From contig OX419758.1 in assembly GCA_948567375.1 (NCBI GenBank), forward strand, positions 22,945,001 to 23,009,000: 64,000 bases of DNA, in the 5' to 3' direction. A model generated the notes under the pieces. The model was given only the letters and a program-made list of their open reading frames with translations. It was not told the origin of the DNA and searched no databases. Shown here in pieces: positions 1 to 11,640 of this stretch (its first letter is position 1; each line of letters opens with the position of its first letter). Position numbers and translations under genes: made by a program. The stretch is from Lunularia cruciata (taxonomy: Eukaryota > Streptophyta > Marchantiopsida > Lunulariales > Lunulariaceae).

Positions 1-560
1 TCACTTGAGTGAATAGTCAATTCTCTATGTTTTTAAATTTTGGTTCCATTGGTATCTAGATTGAAGACTATGGAGAATTGAGTAGAAAGTTATGAGGATT
101 TTTAGCCTTTTTAGGGTTTAGAGTGATCATTAACATCGAGAGTGATGGGTCATAAATTTTGATGATTAAGTTCCATGGGAATTTAGTTTAAAAATTTTGG
201 AGATGAAAATTGAGAGTTATGAGAATTTATAGTTTTTATGGTTTGGAGATATTGTTTTCTTATGTGAGTTGGGATGTGAGGGGTTGTGGTTTTGCAGATA
301 TGGGGAGATCCTTCCACTCGATAACAAGGGATCTACCTCCTTCTCAATACGGCCTAATGGCCTAAGGGATCTGATGGTGCTCCACACACCGAGCCCCAAA
401 TAAATAATCAAATGCCTTGGGGTTCAACTCTACCCCTAACGCCCCTTCGGTTTGGCAAACCTTGGATACTTCATTTCCTCGCTCTTGGTATATGAGGTTG
501 TTTATAAAGTGCTTTCTAAAAATAGGCTTTAATAAGCCATTTCTCAAACATTAACGCTTA
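1..560. other. AT-rich non-genic sequence
   Basis: No gene is recognised here. Two short open frames on the minus strand (around 217-547) match nothing I know and are probably chance or a worn transposon remnant. CpG is scarce, as in neighbouring repeat DNA. Confidence 0.5.
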
Positions 561-2640
561 TCTGTTGGGTACAAGGGCTTTTGCTTGGACTGGGCTTCGT
601 TAATTATTCCTCCGGCCCCTAACTTGTCTAGTATCCATGAAGGTGGTGCATGGAGAGGAGCATCATGTGTTACTATCATTATTCTTGTGCTATCCAAGGC
701 TACACCTTCCCATGTGTGGTTGCCTAGAGCGTCTTGGGATACACCATGCCTAGTGTGTCAGTGATGCTTTACCTCATAAAGACCTATGTGGGAAGGATGC
801 ACAAGGACTATGATTGGACCACTTGGGATGTCCACATGAGATGAGCACATCAACAATAATGACACTCGAGATTATGCATGCTTCTTCTATCCCTTTGTTG
901 ATTTTTCCAAGGATATGGATCGAGTCATGGGAGTGGTTAGCTTCTCAAAATTTTTGGAGTTATTTGAGACTAATTTTCCATGTCCATGTCTATTCCATAG
1001 GCTATCCCACACACTCCATGATGACGTTAGATAGGCTTTTTTCCTACCACTTGATTATTTGGCACATGATCCCTTGGACAAGTTAGCATGGTTCCTATTC
1101 TTCTTACTCCCTCAATGGTGTCTTTTGCTATGCTAGAGGAAGAGGTGTGGGCATAAAGAGGTGGTTGCTAGATTTCATCAATTCTGAGCAGGGATTGGGT
1201 GGCCCTTCAAAAGGAGTCTGTTAGGGCGGCACGGTTTAGGAGACAAGCATAACCATAGGATACCATAGAGTCCACCCAATTATGACAGTATAGGACATTG
1301 GGTCAGGCAAGAGAGTTTAGTAGAGTAGCATGAGTGCTACACCCTTTGTCTATGGCGAGTCCTACTAATGAGACTATCTCTTCCCTACGCTCACTACATC
1401 CTATAGCAATAGAGGGACAACCACTAGAGGTCTTAGATTTTCAGCCCGAGCAGCCTTTATGTCTTGATGGTCATTGTTTTCACAAGCATTGTGCACTACC
1501 CCTCACCTTTCCTCATGAGGCTTGTTAGGGATGGTTTATGAGCACCTCAGAGATTGCTTTCAAGCAGATGATCCTTCTTATGGTTTTACCGAGTTGTTTC
1601 AAGTGGTTGCAATAGTAGCAAGAGGAGACATTCCTCCGTATGTTAGTTGGGTGTTAGGTGCTAGTCAACTTCTCGCAATGGAGAAGGACACTGGGAGCAT
1701 TAGACTGATTGCTATTGGAGAGATATTTTTATGTTTGGTTAGTCGTACCATTGTCCTTTAGCATCATTCTCCTTTTTGGTAGCGCTTTAGTCCACATCAG
1801 TTTGGAGTAGCTACACTTAGAGGATGTGATGCTATATCTCTAGGCATTATGGCACTCTTAGATATCCATCCAAAGTGGGTCGTCCTACAGGTGGATGTTG
1901 AGAATGCTTTTAATAGCGTCTCATGAGAATCCATCTTTAGAGAGCTTAAGGAGATTGGTGGATCCTTGGTGAGTCTCATTCCTTTTTTGTAGTCTTTTTA
2001 TGGCTCTCATGCTTCCCTTTACTACTAGCACAGTGGTTCACAAGAGGGAGTCACCATCTTGGAGTCAGTTGTTAGTACACATCAAGGAGATCCTTTGGGA
2101 GGACCCTTATTTGCCATGGCTCACTATAGAGCTCTCTTATCTACTACTTTGGCCATGCCATGTTATGTATTTCCCCTCCTTGGCAGATGATACACATATC
2201 ATGGGCTATGTAGATCAGATTAAGCAAGTCTTTGACCACTTGACTACTATGCTACATCTAATAGGCTTGAGAGTCAAGGTGTCAAAGTGCAGGGCATGGT
2301 CCCCTTTAGGTATCTCTCTCCATCTTGAGCTTCCAAAGGGGTGTATCACATCCATAGATGGACTACGTGTTCTTGAAGTTCCAATAGGATCCAAAATTTT
2401 TATCACAAGCTTCTTAGACATTGCCCTTGAAGAGGATGTTCTCCGGATGACCTTCCATTACTAGGAGATCTGTAGGTGCATTTGGTATACGCTCTTCCAA
2501 TATTTCTTGTTGACCATCCTAACTCATCCGTACAGTCTCCCCCTCATTGTCCTTCCTATCACATTTGAGAGTATTTGATAGGAGGATTATGGGAGTCTTT
2601 GGTGATATTATTGGACTAGGGATATTTGAGTGTGTGATAG
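561..2640 (+). pseudogene. Degraded non-LTR (LINE-type) retrotransposon, reverse transcriptase region
   Basis: This is the remains of a non-LTR reverse transcriptase spread over all three forward frames, so it is dead. Signs in order are: a W/L/F/P-rich segment near 900-1110; a segment near 1670-1740 reading like GSIRLIAIGEIFLCLVSRT, the pre-palm motif of many RT_1 polymerases (GGxRPIAxGExxxRLV); a D-V-E-NAFNS motif near 1890-1920 carrying the first catalytic Asp; QGDPLGGPLFA at about 2083-2118; and ADDTH at 2183-2197, the catalytic Asp pair. The GDPLGGP and ADDTH motifs are in different frames, so there is at least one frameshift between them. Stop codons interrupt every frame. I did not see a poly(A) tail or target duplication, and the ends are approximate. 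The class (non-LTR rather than LTR) is judged from the motif style. Confidence 0.75.
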
Positions 2641-4007
2641 GGGATTTGGCTGTAGATAGATGGCTTTGCTGATCTCATGTGGAGGGGTTGGCTTGCTATT
2701 TATGGAAGAGACAAAACCTATAACATTTTTGGGTAGTAGTGCTCTCTTGACACCTACTTTCCTCTTGTTTTGTGGTTGTTGATAGGCCGGTTTTGGAGAC
2801 TTCTGTGACAAAGGTGGAGGGGAGATCCTTTTCTCTCTAGATGTTATTGCAGCAGATGAGAGATAGTCTATCCCCACTAGCACAAGTTTCTTTGAAAAAT
2901 TCTTTGAAAAACTTCTTTGGAACAAATGCATCTTTGGAAGGACTTGTTCTTCAAAAGACTATGTACCACTTCTTTGGAAGAGGAGGTAAGTTCTTTAGAA
3001 GGTGAGGACACTTATTAAGAAGGTAACAAAGGAATTTGGCATTGTGTACTTTGGGGCCAATATCTTTGTGGTTACAAGTCAAGTTGAACAATCTTTATTT
3101 TGTTTGAAGCAATTCTTCAAGTGTTTTTTGTTGACACCAAAATTTGACACCAATATAGTTTGAAGGTATATAGCAAAAGTAATTAGCATTTAAAGTTTTG
3201 GTTCTAAAGTTCAAGGGAGAGAAAATTCAAGGGACCATGTCCTCCTCATCACAAGTCCAATTTAGGTGTTCTTTACCTTGTTGGATTTTCTCTTTGCAAG
3301 AGCTTTTGATTCAGTCCAAGATAGCTTGATTGGAGGTATGTAGCAAAATTTCTAAAATCTTAATTTCAAATCCTAAACCTTTCTTGATTTTGGAGCAAGG
3401 GTGTAAGACCTCACAAACAGATGATTGATACATGGTAAATTGAAGCCCAAGGCCATAAATTGAGTGTTCCCACCATAGAGGACTTTTTGCTAGCTAGATT
3501 CAATGTTAAAGCATCTTCAAAATTAAATCCTTTGTAGGAGGTGAAGGAAGAGAAAGTCATAAGCCAAGTTATGCTACAAAGGAGAGGATTTCATAGAAGC
3601 AAAGTGATGGTGAAATGGCTTGTAAGGGATGCCTCACAAGAGAAGAATTAGAATACCATTTGGCAAGTATGTGCAACTATGGAAGAGATGTTGGTGAGGT
3701 TCATTGATATGACTCCATCAACAAGTGAGGTGCACAAGCTCATGGTCATGCATATCAACTTCTGTAACCACTACAAGATCAGGTATTAGAATAAGTAGTA
3801 ACAAGAATTAGAGGTCTAATAAATAGAAAATATGCAAAGCTCTAAAAAAAGTCTATGCATATCATTATTAGAAATTAAGGAGCAATTTGAGTACACCATA
3901 GAGTATGTAGAGCCAAAGGAGCTAGTGGTGCATCTTAGACATTAGTACCCCCTTGTACTCGCCTAGGGACATAAGACTTTTAAAGATATTGAAGGATAGT
4001 TAGGTAG
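2641..4007. other. Decayed repeat DNA with no clear gene
   Basis: No intact gene is seen. Around 2870-3000 the sequence is rich in short CTTTGGAAG-like words, which recur at 5190-5360. Near 3540-3680 a forward frame reads like a worn chromodomain (basic, K-W-L-V core, interrupted by a stop), which may be the tail of another gypsy element; this is weak. Confidence 0.35.
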
Positions 4008-4748
4008 TGTAATACTCCAAGGATATGAGACCTAAGAAGAAGCACACCATGAGAAACACACAATTTCACACTCAAACCTCCGATGCCCCAAAGGAGCACT
4101 TTCTCTTTATTATATAGACAAAGAGGGTCTCCTCCAAGTAAGCTCCACCCTAGGATTAGGCACACAGATAGGTGACATGTCAGCAAGCTCTACCCTTGGA
4201 TTACTTACTTAGATGGGTGACATGTTGGTCTTGGTCCTATCTGGTTGGTCAAACAAGCTTTGACAGAAGGGAATCTTTCTATAGGAATCTTAGAATCACA
4301 TGGGTGAGTACCATTGGAAAGCTCTCGATGAGACAAAGCAGGGAGGAGAGAAGTCCAGCATTTCCTCCATTGGAGTGGGGGAATCTGAACATTGTTTAGG
4401 CCTCATTCATCCATTTAGGCCTCCAAAATTGCCTTCAAAGATTTCAGGCATATTTTGGTTCCTACTCTATTAGTAAAAGTCCCCTTTTGGTGATACTTCT
4501 TTCTGATCTATTCAGTCCATCATGTGTAGCATCCTTCCAGATGTTACCAAACCAATTCTCACCTTTAAATCATATGTTTAGCTATTGGTTCTAAGGTTTT
4601 CAAGTCTATTTTTACTTCTGCTCTATTAGAAGTACTCTTTTGGTGATACTTCTATCTGATCTATTTTTACCATCATGTATAACATCATTCCAAACGATAC
4701 CAAACCAAATTTCACATTTAGATCATATGGCTAGCTCTTGGTATTACA
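4008..4748 (-). mobile_element. Solo LTR, family B (copy 1)
   Basis: On the minus strand this begins TGTAATACCAAGAGC and ends GGAGTATTACA, the same ends as the copies at 6825, 36092 and 43137. It is 741 bp, with the TG...CA ends typical of LTRs. The flanks GGTAG (4003-4007) and AGTAG (4749-4753) look like a 5-bp target duplication with one change. The half at 4450-4748, which is the 5' half of the LTR, contains an internal direct duplication of about 155 bp. A TATATAA-type box lies near 4110-4120 in LTR orientation. No internal retrotransposon domain adjoins it, so it is read as a solo LTR. Confidence 0.8.
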
Positions 4749-5689
4749 AGTAGTCACTTTCTTGATTCTTTGTTTAGGTTTAGGTTTTCTATTTGGTTTT
4801 CTATTTGTACTTTGTGAATGCCTATGACTATTTAAGTCCAATGTTCAAAGTACTATTTTTTTCAAAATATAATTAGTGATTAAAGTGAAAGAGGTTCTCA
4901 GGTCTTTGTCACTTTGCTTAATCCCTTCGGCAATTGTCTTCATTCATACTTTTACTTTGGTGAAGAGTCTCAATAAGAATGACTGGTTGCTTAGTGTGTT
5001 TGATGCTTAGCTTCTTTGTGTTTTTTTGGACACAATGTCTTGACATGATGTCACTATGCTACAGTAAGTAACCAAAGTGCAAAGAGTAAATGGAATGATT
5101 GTCACAAAGATGTTGTATTCTTCAAAAGACAATGACAATGATGACAATGTATTTGAATGGGTAGAACATTGATCCTTGGATGAAGATTATGCCTTTGGAA
5201 GGTTAGAGCATTGGTCTTTGGAAGATTGGCAATATGATCTTTGGAAGATGCACGGATCTTTGAAAGACACATGCCTTAAGAAGGAGAGTTCTTTCAACTC
5301 TAGAAAGATAGGATCTATATCTTTTGAAATGTAGGATATTTATCTTTGGAAGGATCTTCAAGAGATATATAGTGTTGAGTAGCATCCTCATTGTGAACCA
5401 TCACTTTCCCAATTTTTCTTAGATATATATTCCATGATGAGAGTCATTTTCTTTGTCATTTTCCATAGTGCACCTTCTTGGTATCATTGTCCTCTTCTAG
5501 GAGTTGTCTTTGCCCAATAAGTTAAATATGAAATAATAAAGGACTAGAATGTGGCAATTTTGCTTTTATTTGATAATTTTGTACTCATATCCTTGCAAGA
5601 ATGATTGTTATTGATTGAAATGCTTTCAAATAGTTCCTAGAAGGGAGAATGCTTGGCAATATTGTGCATAGTTGCACATTTTGATGTTA
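4749..5689. other. AT-rich spacer, no gene recognised
   Basis: No protein domain is recognised. A run of CTTTGGAAG/ATCTTTGGAAGA words lies at 5190-5360 and resembles the block at 2870-3000. The right end leads into the RNase H end of the gypsy polyprotein. Confidence 0.4.
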
Positions 5690-8029
5690 CTTGTTTGGGA
5701 ACTTCACTCTCTTCATTGATCATCAGCCAGTAAAGTGGTTGATTGAGTTTGAAAAGCTTTTAGGCAATGATGTGCTTTGATTTTATAGGTATATGATTTC
5801 ATTGTTGTTCATAGATCTAAAATGGTGAACCATGATGAAGATGTTTAGTGTGTGTTTTTTACATCATGATATGATGATGAATATGATGTCATGTTGGCTA
5901 GTACATGGGTCCCATGTACTAGCCAACACAATCAAACATGCACACATTGCCATGGTGAGATAGATGAGGAGATTTACCAAGTTGACACACATTTGCCTTT
6001 TTGTGTATATCGATTGGGATCTGATCATATCTCTATCAATATAAATAAGAGTTGCTGAGGTTTTAGATCTAGAGAGTGGTGATGTTGGTATGTGTTAGTG
6101 AGATATTTATGATGATATTTTGGTGATAGATTTAATATTAGCCTTTGCACTAGTATTTTGAGTGGTACAATTAGTGTCAAGGAGAGAGACCATGTCTTTA
6201 TGCAAGCCAAGCAATTTAGATTGGAGGGTAGGCATCTTCATTGCATATGAGAGGATGGTAAGGTACGAGTAGTACCATTTCCATCTCAAAGACCACAATT
6301 GGTACATCATGCTTATGAGGAGCTATTTTAGAGTGAAGCAGACCTATAGCTTACTCTAGAGTCATTATTGGTGGCCTGGTATATAGATCAATGTGCAATA
6401 GCTTGTTGCTAGGTGTATGGTTTGTGATCAAGTTAGAGCATCAATGCTCCCATGCCATAGTTACACCTACTACCTATCATGGAATTTACAATTTTTTGGA
6501 CCTTTACCATGGACTATGAGACATCATCAGTATATTTTGGTTATCGTGGAGCAAGACTCTAAGTGAATTGAGTTGGTAACCCTTTCCAAAAAGCCCAATG
6601 AGGAGATAACTTATTCATTCCTAGATTGGGTTCTTGGTCCCTTTGGTGCACCAATGGAGGTCTTGATTGATCAAGGTATAAAGTTATTGGGAGATTTTCA
6701 GTTCTTGTGTGACAAGGTTTTGAGTGATCACCAAACTATACCTTGAGATCACCCTGATATAGAGGGTTTGGTAGAGAGAGTTCTTCAAACAATGAAGAGA
6801 GGATTAGAGAGGTTTGTAGATGGGTGTAATACCAACAGCTAGACATATTAGCTAGAGGTGAAATTTGGCTTGGTAACATCTAGAAGGATGTTATGTATGA
6901 TGGGCTAGGTATATCAGATAGAGGTGTCACCAAAAGAGTACTTCTACTAATAGGGCAAAAGCTAAAAATAGCCTAAAGTTGTAATACCAATAGCTAGACA
7001 TATTAGCTAGAGGTGAAAATTAGCTTGGTAACATTTTGAAAGATGTTATACATGATAGGTAAGGTAGATTAGATAGAGATGTCACCAAAAGAGTACTTCT
7101 ACTAATAGGGTAGGAGTCAAAAATAGTCCAGAAACTTCAAAGCCAATTTGGGAGGCCTAAACGGATGAATTAGGCCTCAAAAATGTGTAGACCACCTCCT
7201 CTCCCTAATCAAAGGAAAGGCTAGACTTCCCTCCCCCTGGTTTGTCTCATCAAGAGCTTTCCAATGGTACCTCACCCACACAATTTAGAGATTTCTACAA
7301 GAAGATTCTCTAAAGATTCTCTCTAGTCAAAGGTGGTTTGACCAACCATATAGGATCAGAACCAAAGTGTCACCCATGCATGCAACTAATCTAAGGGTAG
7401 AGATCATTGACATGTCACCCATCCATGTATCTGATCCAAGGGTGGAGCTTCCTTCATGGAGGTCCCCTTTGCTATATAAGACAATCAAGGTGCTCCTTTG
7501 GGGCATTGGAGGTTTGAATGTGAAACTATGTGTTTCTTATTTTTTTTGTTCTTCAGGTCTCCTATCCTTGGAGTATTACAAGGGATCCACTTGGGAGATT
7601 GAGATCTTTAGTTACCTTGGTTGGCTATGAGTTATCGGTTTAGATGGCAGGTCTCCTTAGTATCCATCTCTCCCTACTTCTTACTCTGTGAGATCCAGAT
7701 GTACCTACTTCCATTTGTTGTGATGCTATTGTGGTTTTGGACTTGGATGATGTGGATGTATGATTCAGTATATGTTCTCAACGAGTAGAGATCTTTTGGA
7801 AAGTGATTCCCATGGCTGTTGAGAACTTGGTAATTGCTCAACATAAGGAATAATACATTATGCCTCTATTCAAGGAGGAGATTATAAGACCTTGATTTCT
7901 TAATTTCATTTGACTAATTATGTATATCTACAATAAATTGCACTAACTACTCTTGATGTGACTAAAGGTCACACTATCTTGAGAGAGCATGAGGTCTTAC
8001 CTTTCAGAGTCCTCATGTTGGAAGGACAT
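5690..8029 (+). pseudogene. Ty3/gypsy polyprotein remnant, RNase H end and integrase (part 1 of a split element)
   Basis: A forward frame at 5703-5760 reads like the end of the gypsy RNase H domain (DHQPVKWLIEFEKL). From 6290 the integrase follows: the His pair in LVHHAYEEL, then C-x2-C at 6414-6425 (zinc-binding HHCC), then the core with a Met-Asp pair near 6505 and a glutamate-containing block at 6770-6824. After the solo LTR at 6825-7580, the frame continues with the post-core region (7600-8029: PTSI, VVLDLDDVDV, AVENLVIAQH, EVLPFRVLMLEGH). Stops and shifts are everywhere. The polyprotein resumes at 10173 after a second insertion and ends in a PHD finger. No RT or gag was found upstream, so the 5' half is lost or unrecognisable. 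Confidence 0.7.
6825..7580 (+). mobile_element. Solo LTR, family B (copy 2), inside the PHD-type gypsy
   Basis: It begins TGTAATACCAACAGC and ends GGAGTATTACA, 756 bp, and lies between integrase core and post-core coding remnants, so it inserted into an existing element. The first 155 bp (6825-6979) are repeated directly at 6980-7134, each starting TGTAATACCAA-AGCTAGACAT. A TATATAAG box is at 7473-7480, about 100 bp before the 3' end. The flanking five bases are not a convincing duplication (ATGGG and AGGGA), perhaps because of mutation. Confidence 0.8.
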
Positions 8030-10168
8030 TGTTGTACTATGCTTTTCTCTTTGGGAACACACCAAGTGTCTAGTTGTGGATCTTATGAGAAGAGACTGTA
8101 TGTAGATCTATTGCTAATAATTTAGGCCCACTTGTCTTCCCTACTATTAGAATATTCTACTCTTATTTCCAATGTTCTTATTATTGGGTAGGAGGAGAAG
8201 TGTGACCTAACCTATCATTACAACATGCAGACCTAGTTTGTTGGTCATCACTTCCTACATTATCAAGGAGAAATACAAAACACACCTTAACGGAAGGAAC
8301 TTAAGCACAAGACCTGCACATTAATCCAAACCAATTAGGCATATAATCAAACATGTAATCATGGATCCAAACACAAGCAACTTAGCAAAAAATCTCCATG
8401 CTTTTGGTATAAATGTACTTCAGAGCCTCCTTGCTCTACAAAGAGTCGCTCTTAATCTGTACTCCATGTTTCATCCAACTTGTACTCCATATTTGGAAAT
8501 TCTATGCCTTTTGGTGGGGAAATATCTATGAGACTCAAATTATGATAATATCTTTTGTATAGCTTTGATTTAAATGTTATAGAACTCTATAGAAAGCCAA
8601 TGAGAAAAGCTTTCCAATTATATAAAGTGAGCCCTAATATTACTACTATAGCTCCTTTGATAGTGTCACAAACTTAGCCTAATTTTGTAGCTCCTTTGAT
8701 ATTGCTGCAAACTTAGCCCTAATTTGGAAACCCTAAGCAAGGCTCAAATCTTGGTTCTTGCACAATTTTTGCTAGAGTTGTGGCCAAAGGATCATGTAAA
8801 TAGAAGGGAACACTCTAGCAAGTTGTAATCCTTCACTCATGAATTCAAATTAGAGATAGAATAATTCCATGGAGCTTACAATGATATTTTTTATAGAATT
8901 TGCTACAAAAACTTTCAATATTTGTAAATCTTAAGCCAACCGGATTTTATATAATATTTTTTTATGCTCTTTTCTAAATCTTTGTGAATTTTGAATATTT
9001 GAATCCAAACCTAATCTCTAAATATGGATCAATTCCAAAGTTGGATTACCGTATGAGTTTTATAGACCCAAGTATATTTGATCCAAGATCTTGAATTCTC
9101 TATTTTAATCGTTCACATGAAGTTTTTGCACAAAGGCATAAAATCTAGCCACCAATAGTATTGGAAATTTTCATAGACTAATGCAAACCAAAACTTGAGA
9201 AGTGATAGAAACTCCAAACTTTATCATAATCTTTAACCTAAACACATTGATTTCAAGCACTCTAGCTTCATTTGATCATATCAGATTTGAGATGAACTTG
9301 AAAGTGGTGTTTCTTGGACTCATCACAAGAAAAAATTTATCCAGTTTCCTACCCCATTGATGGATCATAAAAATCTATTATAGAACTTTTGGAATACTCC
9401 AATTTCTACACCTGGGTACAAATTTGAACCCCCTTGCTTCAATTGATGAATTCTTGCTTAAAAATTGCTCAAATATTGTGTTTTTGGTTTCCAAACCAAA
9501 GCCTATCTGCTGTTCTTGCCAATTGTGGTCTTTTTGTACAAAATGCTTTTTTCTTAATCCCTCCAAATGTTGACCCTTGACTCAACATGTTGGGACCCAA
9601 AATTTTGCACTTTGACACTTAGTAACTCCTTTTGACAACTTAACTTCCCAAACTACAATTTTAGGCCTTGAGAAAAACTTTTGTCCCTCTACTTCTACAA
9701 ACGGATGTAAATGTTTAAATCCTAAACCTATCTTTAAGTAAGCACAAGGAGGATAATATAATCTGAGTTCTTGATCACCAATGTTGTGAATGTAGCCCTA
9801 AAATGAGCTACTACTAAGCCCAAAGTGATCACATTACATAATTTGAAGTTTGGTAGGAAAAGGAGTTGGGAGAGGTAGATCAACAATGTCAAAAATTTCT
9901 TCATCAAACTTACATTCCAATGTTTTATTCTCACTCAAGACTTATAGACTCAAGGACTCTCCTCTTATTGAGCTTCCACCACCAATATGCATCAAAGTCT
10001 TGGATGTGGAAAAAACCATAATCCATGCAACCAATCACTAGAATTTACATGAATTGCTCATATGGCAATTGATCCACCATAGGATCACTCATATCAAATA
10101 CAATAAGAAGCTATATACTATATATATACTATGATTATTTCATTCACAAGGCAAACCATGATGCAACA
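8030..10168. mobile_element. 2.1 kb insertion in the PHD-type gypsy, possible large solo LTR
   Basis: The gypsy frame breaks off at LMLEGH (8029) and resumes at 10173 (D-G-V-V-W, then VDHVHNC one base out of frame). The intervening 2139 bp start TGTTGT and end GCAACA, a short inverted TG...CA end. ACAT precedes (8026-8029) and follows (10169-10172), a possible 4-bp target duplication. Inside I see no protein domain; ORFs near 9378-10041 match nothing. The strand is unknown. A long solo LTR is the simplest reading, but a non-autonomous element is equally possible. Confidence 0.45.
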
Positions 10169-10371
10169 ACATGATGGTGTTGTTTGGTAGATCATGTGCA
10201 CAATTGTGTGCCATGGCACCTCCCAAACATTGATGGCATGAAAGACCCAAGCTTTTTAGTTGTACGGGCAAGCTTGCAATGTATGTTATGTGGTTCTATT
10301 GGTGGAGTTTATACTATGTTAATGTGTGATAGTTGTTTGAGAGGATGGCATATGGCATGTTTGACCCCTCT

Positions 10372-10770
10372 TGTAAAAGATCAAATCCAAGGAGAGAAAT
10401 AGGAGAATGGAAACTCACATTGGGACACTTGAATGAGGGAAAACTCCGAATGCCTAGCATGAGCTTTGGCCTTGGTATTTATAGGTAGCATACAAGACCC
10501 TTGAAGCTTCTCAAGAAGCTTCCTTGAGCCGCTTTCTTGGAGTGCAAGCCAAGTTAATTAGGAAGCTTCTCAACAAGCTTCCTTCTATAAGCCACCTACT
10601 TGGCGTGCAAGTTAAGCTAGTTAGAAGCTACCTACTTAGGGTGCAAGTTAACTAGTTGGGAAGCTTCCCAAGAAGCTTCTTAGATGCTTCTAGAATATTC
10701 TAGGCTATTTTGTCTTATTCTCTACTTCGTAAGCCCGACTAACTTCATCGCTAAACTCCATATTGTTACA
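10372..10770 (-). mobile_element. Solo LTR, family A (copy 1), with CCTCT target duplication
   Basis: On the minus strand it runs from TGTAACAATATGGAG to CTTTTACA, 399 bp. CCTCT stands on both sides (10367-10371 and 10771-10775), a perfect 5-bp duplication. It carries repeated GAAGCTTC words in blocks of about 60 bp, a TATAAATA box (10476-10483, reverse strand) and a perfect heat-shock-element motif at 10687-10701. It matches the LTRs of the chromovirus at 34441-44362. Confidence 0.92.
10687..10701 (-). promoter_or_regulatory. Heat-shock element motif in LTR-A copy 1
   Basis: The reverse strand reads AGAATATTCTAGAAG, a perfect nGAAnnTTCnnGAAn element, upstream of the LTR TATA box. Confidence 0.6.
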
Positions 10771-10824
10771 CCTCTCCTCATGGTAGTTCCTCAAGGGCAT
10801 TGGTTATGTCCTTCATGTACTTGA

Positions 10825-11640
10825 CACTTTAGCTAGTTCATTCCTTACATTGTATAGATTGTAGATAGGCAACTAATGATGGGGCTTGATAGCACCTGGC
10901 CTGCTAATCTTTGCATACCATAGGACATATCACATACTTGGAGTAGATGGCTATCTTGAGTTAGAGGGACCTAACCACTAGCTAGGAGAGCAATTGTGGC
11001 ACTTTGTATTTTTTGTATGACTTCCTCTATAAGTTGTGCTTCTATGGCAATGTATGTTGTGGAGCTATGTATATATTTGCATGACAACTATCACAATGTT
11101 TGAGGCGCTTAAGCTAGTGAGTTAGGACATTGGAGTGAGTATCTTGGCAACCAAAATTTTATCAATACCTACTCATGGATTACTTGATGGTGGCTGGATA
11201 TTTAATTGAGGTTCTAATCACACCTTTAGAGTTATCATTGCACTGTCAATGTTATTAGATGTGCCCTTGAGTATGCCATTAGAATTGTGCTCTTTGCTTG
11301 CCTTAGGAGGATATACTTCAAAGTGAAGCTCCCAATATCTCACATATTCTATCTTGAGCTTTTGAGCTCTTGGCTATGGTGGCCAGAGAGTGGCAAGTGC
11401 TACCTGGATTCTTTGAGCTAGAGTGGGTGTGGCTCTATGGTATAATCAATTCATGTTGGTAGAGAGTATTGAGAGTTTAGATTTTATTTTTGATGATCTC
11501 ACTATTTTGGTACTTTGGAGTTTATGTGTGACTTCTTATATGAGTTTTGCTTCTATAAAATATGATGTTGACAGCAATGTATATTTTTCTGATAGCTAGA
11601 AGTAAAAAATGTGAAAGAAGAACTATTCATGGAAAGAAAA
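10825..11640. other. Gypsy 3' non-coding remnant with a direct duplication
   Basis: No coding sequence is recognised. A block near 10995-11075 (short words such as TGTGCTTCTATGGCAATG) recurs in worn form at 11495-11580, which could be the two edges of a lost LTR. The stretch at about 11335-11420 resembles 63365-63435 (shared words such as TATGGTGG, CACCTGGATTCT, TAGCTAGAGTG). Confidence 0.35.

Larger units (their letters stand above)
10169..10824 (+). pseudogene. PHD-finger C-terminus of the gypsy polyprotein, split by a solo LTR
   Basis: The coding remnant resumes with VDHVHNCVPWHLPNIDG (about 10182-10232) and goes into a PHD-type zinc finger. Its ligands are C-x2-C at 10280-10291, C-x2-C (CDSC) at 10325-10336, H-x2-C in GWHMAC at 10349-10360, and the last C-x2-C (CPSC) at 10807-10818, just before a TGA stop at 10822-10824. 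The finger is cut after CLTP by the LTR at 10372-10770; removing that LTR with one CCTCT target copy gives a continuous C4HC3 finger. Its position directly after integrase tail sequence shows it was part of the polyprotein, where chromoviruses carry a chromodomain. PHD fingers commonly read histone H3 tails, so an integration-targeting role is a reasonable inference. Confidence 0.7.
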
